Source: Elusimicrobiota bacterium
GTDB lineage: Bacteria > Elusimicrobiota > Elusimicrobia > Elusimicrobiales > UBA9959
Length of the DNA: 8,357 nucleotides
Assembly: GCA_003450815.1 (NCBI GenBank)
Contig: DMES01000064.1
Location: 2,297 to 10,653, forward strand
Direction: 5' to 3'
The notes below the pieces were generated by a model, which saw only the letters and a list, made by a program, of their open reading frames with translations, was not told the DNA's origin and searched no databases. The translations under genes were made by a program, and so were the position numbers. Of this stretch, positions 1-6,261 are shown one piece after another (the first letter of the stretch is position 1; every line of letters begins with the position of its first letter).

Positions 1-24
1 AAACATTTTCAAATGAAAATGTTT
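1..24. terminator. AT-rich perfect hairpin at window edge, possible terminator
   Basis: AAACATTTTC (1-10) and GAAAATGTTT (15-24) are perfect reverse complements around a 4-nt AAAT loop, followed by a short T run and later another TTTT. It could end transcription of a gene lying before the window. The stem has only two GC pairs and the left edge is cut by the window, so it may extend. An operator is the alternative. Confidence 0.3.
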
Positions 25-186
25 TGGTCTGCTTTTGCCGCCCAATAAAACCCATAAAAACACAGTTCCCCAACGACAAAGCCCTAAATTAGGCTACCCT
101 TCGATTTTGGTATATAAATTGACCAGGTATAAGCAAAACTACGGTGGGAAACTCCACGCAGCAGTAGCCGGACACTAAAGCGGTTC
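25..186. other. Non-coding stretch with potential RNA structure
   Basis: I see no credible gene here. There is an 11-bp palindrome CCTAAATTAGG (83-93). Nested complementary segments occur at 139-142/164-167 (CTAC/GTAG) and 144-147/154-157 (GTGG/CCAC). GGCTAC at 92-97 could instead pair with GTAGCC at 164-169, giving two mutually exclusive folds. The stretch lies upstream of the promoter at 187-215, so any RNA made from it would need another promoter. No tRNA or rRNA signature was found. Confidence 0.3.
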
Positions 187-215
187 TTGACATTTTTCAG
201 GAGAGTCCATATACA
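187..215 (+). promoter_or_regulatory. Near-consensus sigma70-type promoter for mlaE-mlaF
   Basis: TTGACA (187-192, perfect -35 consensus) is followed by exactly 17 bp and then TATACA (210-215, 5 of 6 to TATAAT only if the last base is counted loosely; strictly 4 of 6). The expected transcription start is near 222, which leaves a leader of about 245 nt before mlaE. It is the best-scoring promoter I could find by eye in the window. Confidence 0.6.
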
Positions 216-466
216 AGACCAATAAAGAAAACTGACAAAGAAAAATCGATAAAAAAACGCGAACAAACTACTTGTTCATAATGGTTGTTCCAAAACCCCG
301 GTTTTTAAATCTATAATGATTATAGGGGAAAGCGTGACGCTGATGACTAAATGACTATCCGGCTATGGGGAAATTGGGAACAGAATACCTGGATCTGTGG
401 CTTGAATTAGTATTATGTCCCCAGATTATTGCATACTAGCCTACGGGCAAAGCAGTTGTCTCTTAT
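216..466 (+). other. Long leader of mlaE, no convincing gene
   Basis: About 250 bp between the promoter and mlaE. It contains a 6-bp inverted repeat GAACAA/TTGTTC (261-266/272-277), a second direct copy of TTGTTC (285-290) and the Fur/PerR-like palindrome listed separately. A 24-codon reading frame (365-439) is in frame with mlaE but lacks a ribosome-binding site. A leader this long before a transporter operon is compatible with post-transcriptional control, but no known riboswitch class was recognised. Confidence 0.4.
311..325. promoter_or_regulatory. Fur/PerR-family-like 7-1-7 operator
   Basis: CTATAATGATTATAG is a perfect 7-1-7 palindrome. It matches the published Bacillus PerR box TTATAATnATTATAA at 12 of 14 specified positions, differing only at the two outermost bases, and the Fur box TGATAATnATTATCA at 10 of 14. 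It lies about 90 nt downstream of the predicted transcription start. It also contains a TATAAT that could be a second -10 element, although no good -35 sits in front of it. AT-rich palindromes can arise by chance, so metal or peroxide control of this operon is a hypothesis. Confidence 0.4.
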
Positions 467-1255
467 ATGAAACACCGGTTTACTGAATATGTGGGCAGGG
501 AATTTATGAGCCTGGCTGAAACCATGGGGTCTGCGGCCCTTATGTTTAAGTCAGTGGTATTCTGGCTTTTTCGGTCCAGGTTTGAGGTTGGCGAGGTCGT
601 TAAGCAGGCGGTGAAGATAGGCGTGGATTCCATAACGGTTACTGTGCTGACCAGCTTTTTTACTGGTATGGTGCTGGCCTTGCAGATGGGGCATTCCATG
701 AAAAACCTTTTTAATGAGCCGATGTTTATAGGTACCATGGTCGCGTTTTCCATGCTGAAGGAACTGGGGCCGGTTATGACCTCCATAGTGGTGGCTGGCC
801 GCGCAGGCGCGGTGGTCACGGCGGAAATAGGCACCATGAAGGTTACCGAGCAGATTGATGCGCTTTACACTTTAGGCACCAACCCTACTCGCTATCTGTT
901 GGTGCCGCGTTATATCGCTTTCATGATAATGTTGCCGTTGCTGACCGTATTTGCGGATTTCCTGGGTGTGCTGGGCGGCTGCCTTGTAGGAATGATTAAG
1001 CTGGGGGTTTCGCCGTCGGTTTACATGGATGATATTTTTACCTATCTTACCATAACGGATTTTATGCACGGTTTTCTGAAGACCTTTTCTTTCGCCTTCA
1101 TGATAGCCACGGTCTCCTGCTACAAGGGCCTGAACACAAAAGGCGGGGCCGAGGGAGTGGGCAAGGCCACCACGGAAGCGGTGGTAGCCAGCATGGTGCT
1201 GGTAATGGTGCTGGACTATTTTATAAGCGCGGCGCTGGTGGCGGTGGGAATATGA
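467..1255 (+). CDS. mlaE: MlaE-family phospholipid ABC transporter permease
   Basis: Integral inner-membrane subunit of a lipid ABC transporter that, in the Mla system, moves phospholipids between inner and outer membranes with the ATPase MlaF. The 262-residue product matches the usual length (about 260). The family hallmark is clear: ELGPV at residues 99-103 and AGRAGAVVTAEIGTM at 110-124, followed by TEQIDAL. Hydrophobic segments fall near residues 52-75, 88-112, 147-178, 204-218 and 236-260. The start at 467 gives an N-terminus like that of E. coli MlaE but has no good ribosome-binding site. ATG 506 (residue 14) has AGGGA 4 nt in front and is a real alternative. The frame is closed upstream by TAG at 437-439. 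mlaF follows after 100 bp. The family assignment is secure; the direction of transport and exact substrate are not shown by sequence. Confidence 0.93.
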   Translation: MKHRFTEYVGREFMSLAETMGSAALMFKSVVFWLFRSRFEVGEVVKQAVKIGVDSITVTVLTSFFTGMVLALQMGHSMKNLFNEPMFIGTMVAFSMLKELGPVMTSIVVAGRAGAVVTAEIGTMKVTEQIDALYTLGTNPTRYLLVPRYIAFMIMLPLLTVFADFLGVLGGCLVGMIKLGVSPSVYMDDIFTYLTITDFMHGFLKTFSFAFMIATVSCYKGLNTKGGAEGVGKATTEAVVASMVLVMVLDYFISAALVAVGI

Positions 1256-1261
1256 TTCCAG

Positions 1262-1296
1262 TAGGGTATAGGGTAGAGGGTTTAGGGTATAGGGTA
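1262..1296. repeat. Five tandem 7-bp units (TAGGGTA type)
   Basis: Between mlaE and mlaF the units TAGGGTA, TAGGGTA, GAGGGTT, TAGGGTA, TAGGGTA run head to tail at 1262-1296. Four of the five are identical. A degenerate GGGTATAG also appears just after mlaF (2118-2125). The array sits inside the presumed mlaEF transcript, 6 bp after the mlaE stop. It resembles in kind the short tandemly repeated heptamers described in cyanobacteria; the sequence is not claimed to be the same. Confidence 0.8.
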
Positions 1297-1355
1297 ATGA
1301 GTTTCTTAATTCTGCACCTTCAACCAGCTCCCATGATTTCTTTAGAGGTGTTGGG

Positions 1356-2096
1356 ATGATTGAGATACGCAATCTTAATAAGTCTTTTCCGGATAAGCAG
1401 ATATTGAAAAATATTTCCGTGGACATAAAAGAGGGGGAACTTTTCAGCGTTATCGGTCCCTCCGGCATAGGCAAAAGCACATTTATAAAATGCATTATCC
1501 GGCTGCTTAAACCGGAGAGCGGGCGTATTGTAGTGGACGGGCACGACATAGGCCAGACCGCCGACGAGTTTATGCTTGCGCGTGTGCGTCGCAATTTCGG
1601 CTACCTTTTTCAGGAAGGCGCGCTTTTTGACTCGCTTACGGTGTTTGAAAACGTGTCGTTCGGCCTTAAATATCTTACCGACATCCCCAAAAGCGGGTAT
1701 GCGAAAATAGTCAAGGAAAAGCTGTCGCTGGTGGGCTTAAAGGATGTGGAGCATTTGAAACCTTCGGAATTGTCGGTGGGTATGAAAAAGCGGGTGTCGC
1801 TTGCCCGTTCCATAGCGGCTGAGCCGAAGTACATACTTTATGACGAGCCAACCACGGGGCTTGACCCTGTGACCACGGGTATGGTGAAGGACCTTATTCT
1901 GGATATGCGCGCCAAGCTTAATATCACTTCGGTGGTTGTCACCCACGATTTAAAGCTCGCTCTTGAGATTTCAAGCCGGGTGGCTATGCTTTACGGGGGG
2001 GAGTTCGTGGAAGTATCCGAGCCAGCCAAATTCCGCCAGTCGGAAAACAAAGGCGTGAAAGAATTCATGGAAATTTCCGACCTCTCCCGCAAGTAG
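1356..2096 (+). CDS. mlaF: MlaF-family ABC transporter ATPase
   Basis: Cytoplasmic ATPase that powers the MlaE permease. The 246-residue product has all ABC landmarks: Walker A GPSGIGKST (34-42), Q-loop Q86 in FQEGALFDSLTV (typical of the MlaF branch), ABC signature at 139-143, Walker B ILYDEP with catalytic E164, D-loop GLDP, and H-loop H197 in VVTHD. The length is close to the family norm. The start at 1356 is supported by AGAGG at 1344-1348, seven bases upstream. One oddity is the signature, which reads LSVGM where the family normally has LSGGM: a codon GTG stands where a glycine codon is expected. The rest of the protein is intact, so this is probably not a dead gene. No mlaD-type substrate-binding gene follows; the next 430 bp are non-coding. 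Confidence 0.93.
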   Translation: MIEIRNLNKSFPDKQILKNISVDIKEGELFSVIGPSGIGKSTFIKCIIRLLKPESGRIVVDGHDIGQTADEFMLARVRRNFGYLFQEGALFDSLTVFENVSFGLKYLTDIPKSGYAKIVKEKLSLVGLKDVEHLKPSELSVGMKKRVSLARSIAAEPKYILYDEPTTGLDPVTTGMVKDLILDMRAKLNITSVVVTHDLKLALEISSRVAMLYGGEFVEVSEPAKFRQSENKGVKEFMEISDLSRK

Positions 2097-2146
2097 TAAC
2101 GCCGGGATTTTGGCTTTGGGTATAGAATAGCACGTCTGGGGCCTGT
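2097..2146. other. Short spacer after mlaF
   Basis: Fifty bases with no clear terminator. GGGTATAG at 2118-2125 echoes the heptamers at 1262-1296. GGGG at 2138-2141 can pair with CCCC at 2308-2311, outside the main stem of the adjacent hairpin element. Confidence 0.3.
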
Positions 2147-2304
2147 CGGCGGGATTTATTTGCGGGGGCCGGGTCGTCCACTAGCCTGTGGCAGTGCCGT
2201 ATCAGGGCCTATGGCCATCAGACGGCCTGTGTGGCCGCCCTTATCATCAGCCGACTTGCATGTCAAGTTGGCCTCCGGAAAACCCCCGCAAATAAATCCC
2301 GCCG
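2147..2304. repeat. 158-bp element with perfect 22-bp inverted ends and internal hairpins
   Basis: Bases 2147-2168 and 2283-2304 are perfect reverse complements over 22 bp (the left arm begins CGGCGGGATTTATTTG). The 114-bp interior holds four small stem-loops in a row: 2179-2182+2184-2186 with 2190-2196 (CACT, GCC / GGC, AGTG), GGCC TAT GGCC at 2206-2216, CGGCC TGTGT GGCCG at 2223-2237, and ACTTG CATGT CAAGT at 2254-2268. An outer GGGG/CCCC pair could extend the stem. This would fold as a multi-branched structure in RNA or single-stranded DNA. It carries no gene of its own: reading frames across it on both strands have no start signals or family resemblance. No target-site duplication was seen at the ends. 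It may be a miniature transposable element, a dispersed palindromic repeat, or a structured RNA. Confidence 0.75.
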
Positions 2305-2452
2305 CCACCCCTTCAGTTTTTATGTTTCTATGGCCGATCCCCCGGCGCTTTATTAATATTGATAAGTATATTTGCCCGCCCTTTTTACGATACATCTCAC
2401 TTACCCTCCCATCGGTCGCAGCCAGACGTCAGTTCCGGTCAGCTCCACAAGA
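2305..2452. other. Non-coding spacer
   Basis: No gene or known RNA recognised. It contains an AT-rich patch around 2348-2370 including TTTATTAATATTGATAAG, without a convincing pair of promoter boxes. Confidence 0.3.
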
Positions 2453-2481
2453 TTGACAAATTGCGGGGTATTAAATAAACT
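2453..2481 (+). promoter_or_regulatory. Probable promoter of the FecR-protein cluster
   Basis: A perfect -35 hexamer TTGACA (2453-2458) is followed by 17 bp and TAAACT (2476-2481), 4 of 6 to TATAAT. Transcription would begin near 2488, about 40 nt before the start codon at 2527. The -10 is weak, so the call is moderate. Confidence 0.45.
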
Positions 2482-2526
2482 CTTCCTATCAGGGAAAAGC
2501 CGTTGTGAGGGGATTTAAATCAGGGA

Positions 2527-4005
2527 ATGTTTATCATAAGATATATCTTTCCAGTTATCGCGGCGTTCATGCTGGCGCAGAACGCTTATTGCGCTTATAT
2601 TTATTCATACAGGGGAGAGGTGGAGTACAAAAAAGCCTCCTCTCAGGAATGGAAGCGCCTTGAGGGCGCGGCCGGGCAGCAGCTGGCTGGGGGAGACGAA
2701 GTGCGGACCAAACGCGCTTCCACGGTTGAAATAGCGCTGGATACCGGTTCCAGGATAAGGCTGGCACCCGTATCGGCTTTCAGGCTCTCAGGCGAGAACC
2801 ATGAACAGACTTCGATGCAACTCCATTTCGGCAAGTTTCGTGCCTGGGTGAAGAAATTAACCAATAAATTTGAAGTGAAGACTCCCACCGCGGTCTGCGC
2901 CGTGCGCGGCACTGAGTTCTCGCTGGAGGTGGACCCGCAGACCTCCCGCACACAGGTGGATCTGTTCCGCGGGACGCTTGCGGTTAAGGACAACATGGGT
3001 AATGAGCTGATGCTTCAGGAAGGCCGCAGGCTTTCCGTTACCCCTGAGGGGCTTGGCGTGCCGCAGCAGATCTCAAAGGCGCTTGAAAACGAACGTCAGG
3101 CCGGCAGGGAAACTCTGACGAAAGAAGTTGGGCTTGCAATGTCTAAAGAGGCGGTGCTGGGCGCCGCGGCCGAGGAGATAAAGCTGGCAGAGTACCAGCA
3201 GGGGAAATCGCTCATTGATGTTTTCGGGAACCGCGTGCAGCTTGAGGAGTATGTGATGCGGCCCGCGGCCGACCAGTTTAAACTGGTGGTTCTGGATAAG
3301 CGGGAAAGCAGGCTGGATTATTTCTTCTATAAGGGTACCTTTAACACAACTCTGCCCACGGACTTAAGCCTTGCTCTTAGACAGATGGGCGGCGCGCCGC
3401 AATCCCCTTCGTGGTATCTGACCGCGTACCAGACCGGAAGGTCCAATACCATAGATTCAGTGGAGGAAAATGCCACCGGGGGCCATCCTGTGGACGTCAA
3501 CGGCAATCTTGACCCGTCCGACGATGTCGCCTCCTATTTTGATTCCGCCACTGACCTGTATGCCCCAGTGGCCGGATCATTTTATAAGACTCTCTTTGAC
3601 TACTACTCAATACAATACAACGGGACCCAAACCTATGCCTGGGCGCCCAACACGCCGGGTGTGCAGAGCTATCTTAGCTCCGATATCACAACCACCATTT
3701 TTGGCGGCAATGCCAACTACAATATTGAGCCGAGCTTCCCGGACGGGACATTTCTTCACAACCGGATACGCGAAACATACGGAACCGGGGATGATTTCAC
3801 GCAGTACGACAACTATATTATTGACGATGACGGCAAGCCGGCGGACATCTCGGATTTTGCGGGCATAACCAGCGGACCGCAGTACAAGGAGTCCCTGCTG
3901 AAGTGGAACTTCCAGCAGGTTATAACTTCAAGCTTTTTTGGCGGCCGCAAGATAGATCTGGTGGTGGAGCCTAAAATTCTTATCCAATCGGGGCTGGTTC
4001 AGTAA
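2527..4005 (+). CDS. Secreted FecR-domain protein with uncharacterised C-terminal region
   Basis: A 492-residue exported protein. Residues 1-22 form a signal peptide (hydrophobic stretch 6-17, likely cleavage near AYC/A). A FecR domain (PF04773 type) covers roughly 30-160, with the strong hallmark VKTPTAVCAVRGTEF at 117-131. Residues 180-225 are charged and probably helical. The remaining 270 residues match nothing I recognise. They are rich in Tyr, Asp, Asn and Thr and contain DVNGNLDPSDD (323-333), whose D-x-N-x-N-x-D spacing resembles calcium-binding loops, and a second acidic cluster IDDDGKPAD near 432-440. Classical FecR is a membrane anti-sigma regulator with a cytoplasmic N-terminus; here the domain follows a signal peptide and no sigma factor or TonB receptor is nearby, so that role is unlikely. 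The ATG at 2527 has GAGGGG 14 bases upstream and AGGGA immediately adjacent, neither at ideal spacing, but no better start exists. It is likely co-transcribed with the gene 13 bp downstream. Confidence 0.85.
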   Translation: MFIIRYIFPVIAAFMLAQNAYCAYIYSYRGEVEYKKASSQEWKRLEGAAGQQLAGGDEVRTKRASTVEIALDTGSRIRLAPVSAFRLSGENHEQTSMQLHFGKFRAWVKKLTNKFEVKTPTAVCAVRGTEFSLEVDPQTSRTQVDLFRGTLAVKDNMGNELMLQEGRRLSVTPEGLGVPQQISKALENERQAGRETLTKEVGLAMSKEAVLGAAAEEIKLAEYQQGKSLIDVFGNRVQLEEYVMRPAADQFKLVVLDKRESRLDYFFYKGTFNTTLPTDLSLALRQMGGAPQSPSWYLTAYQTGRSNTIDSVEENATGGHPVDVNGNLDPSDDVASYFDSATDLYAPVAGSFYKTLFDYYSIQYNGTQTYAWAPNTPGVQSYLSSDITTTIFGGNANYNIEPSFPDGTFLHNRIRETYGTGDDFTQYDNYIIDDDGKPADISDFAGITSGPQYKESLLKWNFQQVITSSFFGGRKIDLVVEPKILIQSGLVQ

Positions 4006-4007
4006 AG

Positions 4008-4039
4008 AGATTACGGCGATGAAAAAAGATTACGGCGAT
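4008..4039 (+). repeat. Direct repeat over the start codon of the barrel gene
   Basis: AGATTACGGCGAT occurs at 4008-4020 and again at 4027-4039, a 19-bp period. The duplication spans the initiating ATG (4019-4021) and adds the charged residues KKDYGDKK in front of the signal peptide. It looks like a small tandem duplication that lengthened the N-terminus. Confidence 0.7.
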
Positions 4040-6256
4040 AAAAAAGCGATCATGGCGATAATGCCATTTGTCTTATTCGCTGTCCAATTCGCGTTATTCG
4101 CTACAGCGGCGTCGGCTTTAGATGAAAAGGTCAGGTGGACGGGCGAAGGTAAAACCGACAAGGCTTCGGATAGCATGAATTGGCTCCCAGGCAAGGCGCC
4201 CGGTAAAAATGACTATGTTGTTTTCGGTGTTCGTTCATCCAAAGACTGCTCCTGGGACCTTGATGTAAAACTATATTATCTAGCCTTAACGACCAACTAT
4301 AAAGGAAATGTCAGGCTGCAGACCTCTAAGCTTAAGGTTATCAGGAATGTGAATATCGAGGGAGGCATGCTGGACCTGCAGGAGGGGGCACTGAACGTGG
4401 GCAACCGGATATATGTAGGTTCAGGCGGAACCCTTGAACTTGCCAATGGCACGCTGCGCGTTGGTCCCACAGGTGTGCTGGTGGATGCCGGAGGAACGCT
4501 TTTGTCAACGGGTCGTTCCAAGGCCCGGATCACGTCTGTGAATCGTAATAAATACTATAAGTTTGTGGTCGGGCGGGGCAATGTGAATCTGTCCAATTCC
4601 GCGGGAACAGAGGTGGAGGGCTCCGAGGGCATGACCTTCTATTCCAGGGCGGAGGTGGGCCACGCGGATTTTGTTAATGTGAAACGGATCAGCCCCGGTG
4701 AGTCGGCCTTAAAGGTATTCAGGGTAAAGGGCCAGGAGCTGGAGCCCAAGGGCTGGACCTTTGATGAAACGGTGGATAAGAAGACAGCAACGCAGTATGC
4801 CAGGTTCGAAGCCACCGAAACGCCGGACCTGGACCTGAAAGACAGCTCCGCAGAAGATGACGCTTCCACCCTTGTGTCAACGGTCACCCAGCCTGTGTCG
4901 GTTACCGAAGCTCTCGCGTCCACCCTTGTGTCAACAGTCACCCAAGCTGCGTCGCTTACCGAAGCTCCCGCGCCGGCCCTGTCTACAGCCACCGCTGAAA
5001 CCGTGAGCCCTGAAGAGACGCCTTTCGCGGGTCTGACGGAATATGAAACTGCGCAGGCGCAGGCGGAGTTTCTGCCTTATCTGGCGGTCCGGTTCAACGG
5101 GGGCCAGCATTTCTTTCAGAAGGAGCAGGGTAATCTTTCAGGCAATCTGAATGTGCTGGCTTCCATGGTGATAAAACATGAAAAACTGGGGCCTAAATGG
5201 GCTATCGTTCCGGTAATATCGTCGCAGTATCAGGGGACAAAACAGGTGACCGACCTTGTGGGCGGAGGCACACTCTTTCAGGAAAGGATGGCTCACTCTT
5301 TAGCCGTCAGATCAATCTACCAGCTTTCCCCCAAATGGAAACTTAAGCCCGGACTGGGATATAAGTGGGAGTTCCTCAAAGAAACCCGGGACGAATCCTG
5401 GGGACATGGCCTTTTTGACTACCGCTGTCCTAGTTTCTCATTTGAGGGGGAATATGCCTATAGGGATCCCTTTTCCTTCACAATAGGCTATGACTTCTAC
5501 AACATAGGATTTGTGAATTTTTCCTCTCTTGAATCCATAATCAAGGATTCGCAGGGTAATTCCATGGCCCGTGAGCTTGCCGGGAGATCTGTTTTGGATT
5601 CAAGCAATCACTCGCTTACATTCGGTGGAACCTTGCAGGGGCCCTGGCGGAGTTATGCCGAAGGGAACCTGGTTACAACCTTGCGCCTTTTTCCTGACCA
5701 GTATGTGGTTACCCAGACAGGGGATTTCATAAATTCCACCCGCAATGATATTTCCAGCCAGCTCTCACTGGCCTGGAGAATTCCACGCGAAATTTCGGGG
5801 AATTGGAAGGCTGTGGCCGGGGTTAGACTGGCGGCGGGGTTCAATACCTCCAATCAGAACAGTTATGATGCCCAGCGGTTCATGTACCTTAAAAACTACT
5901 ACGACTCCACTTCTATAAGGGCGGGGGTTGATCTGAGCCTCAATAAAAAACGGCCCGCAGGACAATCCGGCGGAAACGAAGAACGGCCGCTGGCGATCAG
6001 CCTCTCGGCCACGCTGGGCAGGGTTGAATACAGCGGTCGGCCGGCCCAGGACGCATCCGGGCTTTATCTGAGCGACAAGATCTACCAGAATGAGGCGGTT
6101 TTGGGCTTTGATGTAAGCTATCACATCGCCCCTCATTTCGTTTGGACTTCACAGTTCGGTTACGGCAGGCAGACTTCAAACCAGAATTTTGAGAAGCTTT
6201 ACAAATACAATTTCAGTACGACGAATTACAGGATTGGTTTCAGCTATGAATATTAG
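4019..6256 (+). CDS. Outer-membrane protein: beta-rich passenger plus C-terminal beta-barrel
   Basis: A 745-residue exported protein resembling an autotransporter in layout. Residues 1-33 are a signal peptide with a long charged start and a likely AASA/LDE cleavage. Residues 35-70 show a W-x-G ... NWLPGKAPGKNDYVVF motif like those opening many beta-helical passenger domains. Residues 92-165 are short Gly/Leu/Val-rich strands (LDLQEGALNVGN, VGSGGTLELANGTLRV) compatible with a beta-helix. A Thr/Ser/Ala/Glu-rich linker with three 18-residue repeats spans 282-335. From about 345 to the end, alternating hydrophobic and polar strands rich in aromatics, ending in ...RIGFSYEY, indicate an outer-membrane barrel of about 400 residues. 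No protease or catalytic motif was seen. Start alternatives are Met12 (4052) and Met15 (4061), which would give a more ordinary signal peptide; no strong ribosome-binding site favours 4019. It lies 13 bp after the FecR-domain gene, suggesting translation from the same message. The specific function is unknown. Confidence 0.8.
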   Translation: MKKDYGDKKAIMAIMPFVLFAVQFALFATAASALDEKVRWTGEGKTDKASDSMNWLPGKAPGKNDYVVFGVRSSKDCSWDLDVKLYYLALTTNYKGNVRLQTSKLKVIRNVNIEGGMLDLQEGALNVGNRIYVGSGGTLELANGTLRVGPTGVLVDAGGTLLSTGRSKARITSVNRNKYYKFVVGRGNVNLSNSAGTEVEGSEGMTFYSRAEVGHADFVNVKRISPGESALKVFRVKGQELEPKGWTFDETVDKKTATQYARFEATETPDLDLKDSSAEDDASTLVSTVTQPVSVTEALASTLVSTVTQAASLTEAPAPALSTATAETVSPEETPFAGLTEYETAQAQAEFLPYLAVRFNGGQHFFQKEQGNLSGNLNVLASMVIKHEKLGPKWAIVPVISSQYQGTKQVTDLVGGGTLFQERMAHSLAVRSIYQLSPKWKLKPGLGYKWEFLKETRDESWGHGLFDYRCPSFSFEGEYAYRDPFSFTIGYDFYNIGFVNFSSLESIIKDSQGNSMARELAGRSVLDSSNHSLTFGGTLQGPWRSYAEGNLVTTLRLFPDQYVVTQTGDFINSTRNDISSQLSLAWRIPREISGNWKAVAGVRLAAGFNTSNQNSYDAQRFMYLKNYYDSTSIRAGVDLSLNKKRPAGQSGGNEERPLAISLSATLGRVEYSGRPAQDASGLYLSDKIYQNEAVLGFDVSYHIAPHFVWTSQFGYGRQTSNQNFEKLYKYNFSTTNYRIGFSYEY
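4862..5023 (+). repeat. Three 54-bp (18-residue) repeats in the barrel-protein linker
   Basis: Units start at 4862, 4916 and 4970. The first two encode ASTLVSTVTQPVSVTEAL and ASTLVSTVTQAASLTEAP and are nearly identical at the DNA level. The third (APALSTATAETVSPEETP) is degenerate. The repeats lie between passenger and barrel, where length changes would alter how far the passenger stands from the membrane. Confidence 0.85.
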
Positions 6257-6261
6257 AGATA

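Noticed and set aside
130..172. Resemblance to a c-di-GMP-I (GEMM) or cobalamin riboswitch (GCAAAAC, GGGAAAC, ACGCA, AGCCGG in order)
   Set aside because: The third stem of GEMM is absent, the spacing is too short, and the conserved GGGACGCAAAGCC core is not matched. The cobalamin box is only partly matched (CAGGAGAGTCC near 198-208), which also falls inside a good promoter spacer.
365..439. 24-codon reading frame upstream of and in frame with mlaE
   Set aside because: It has no ribosome-binding site and no recognisable motif. A frame this short is expected by chance. The TAG at 437-439 most likely just closes the leader.
872..1594. Long minus-strand frame over the mlaE/mlaF junction
   Set aside because: It is antisense to two well-supported genes and encodes no recognisable protein; it is a shadow of their codon usage.
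2147..2304. Integron attC site or rho-independent terminator of mlaF
   Set aside because: The arms are perfect and long with no attC R/L core boxes or asymmetrical extrahelical bases, and no T-run follows the right arm.
2156..2456. Reading frames on both strands across the hairpin element (98 and 79 codons)
   Set aside because: They follow the palindrome, lack start signals, and give low-complexity Pro/Arg/Ala-rich sequence without family resemblance.
2527..4005. Classical FecR anti-sigma regulator
   Set aside because: There is a signal peptide at the N-terminus instead of a cytoplasmic sigma-binding segment, and no ECF sigma factor or TonB-dependent receptor is encoded nearby.
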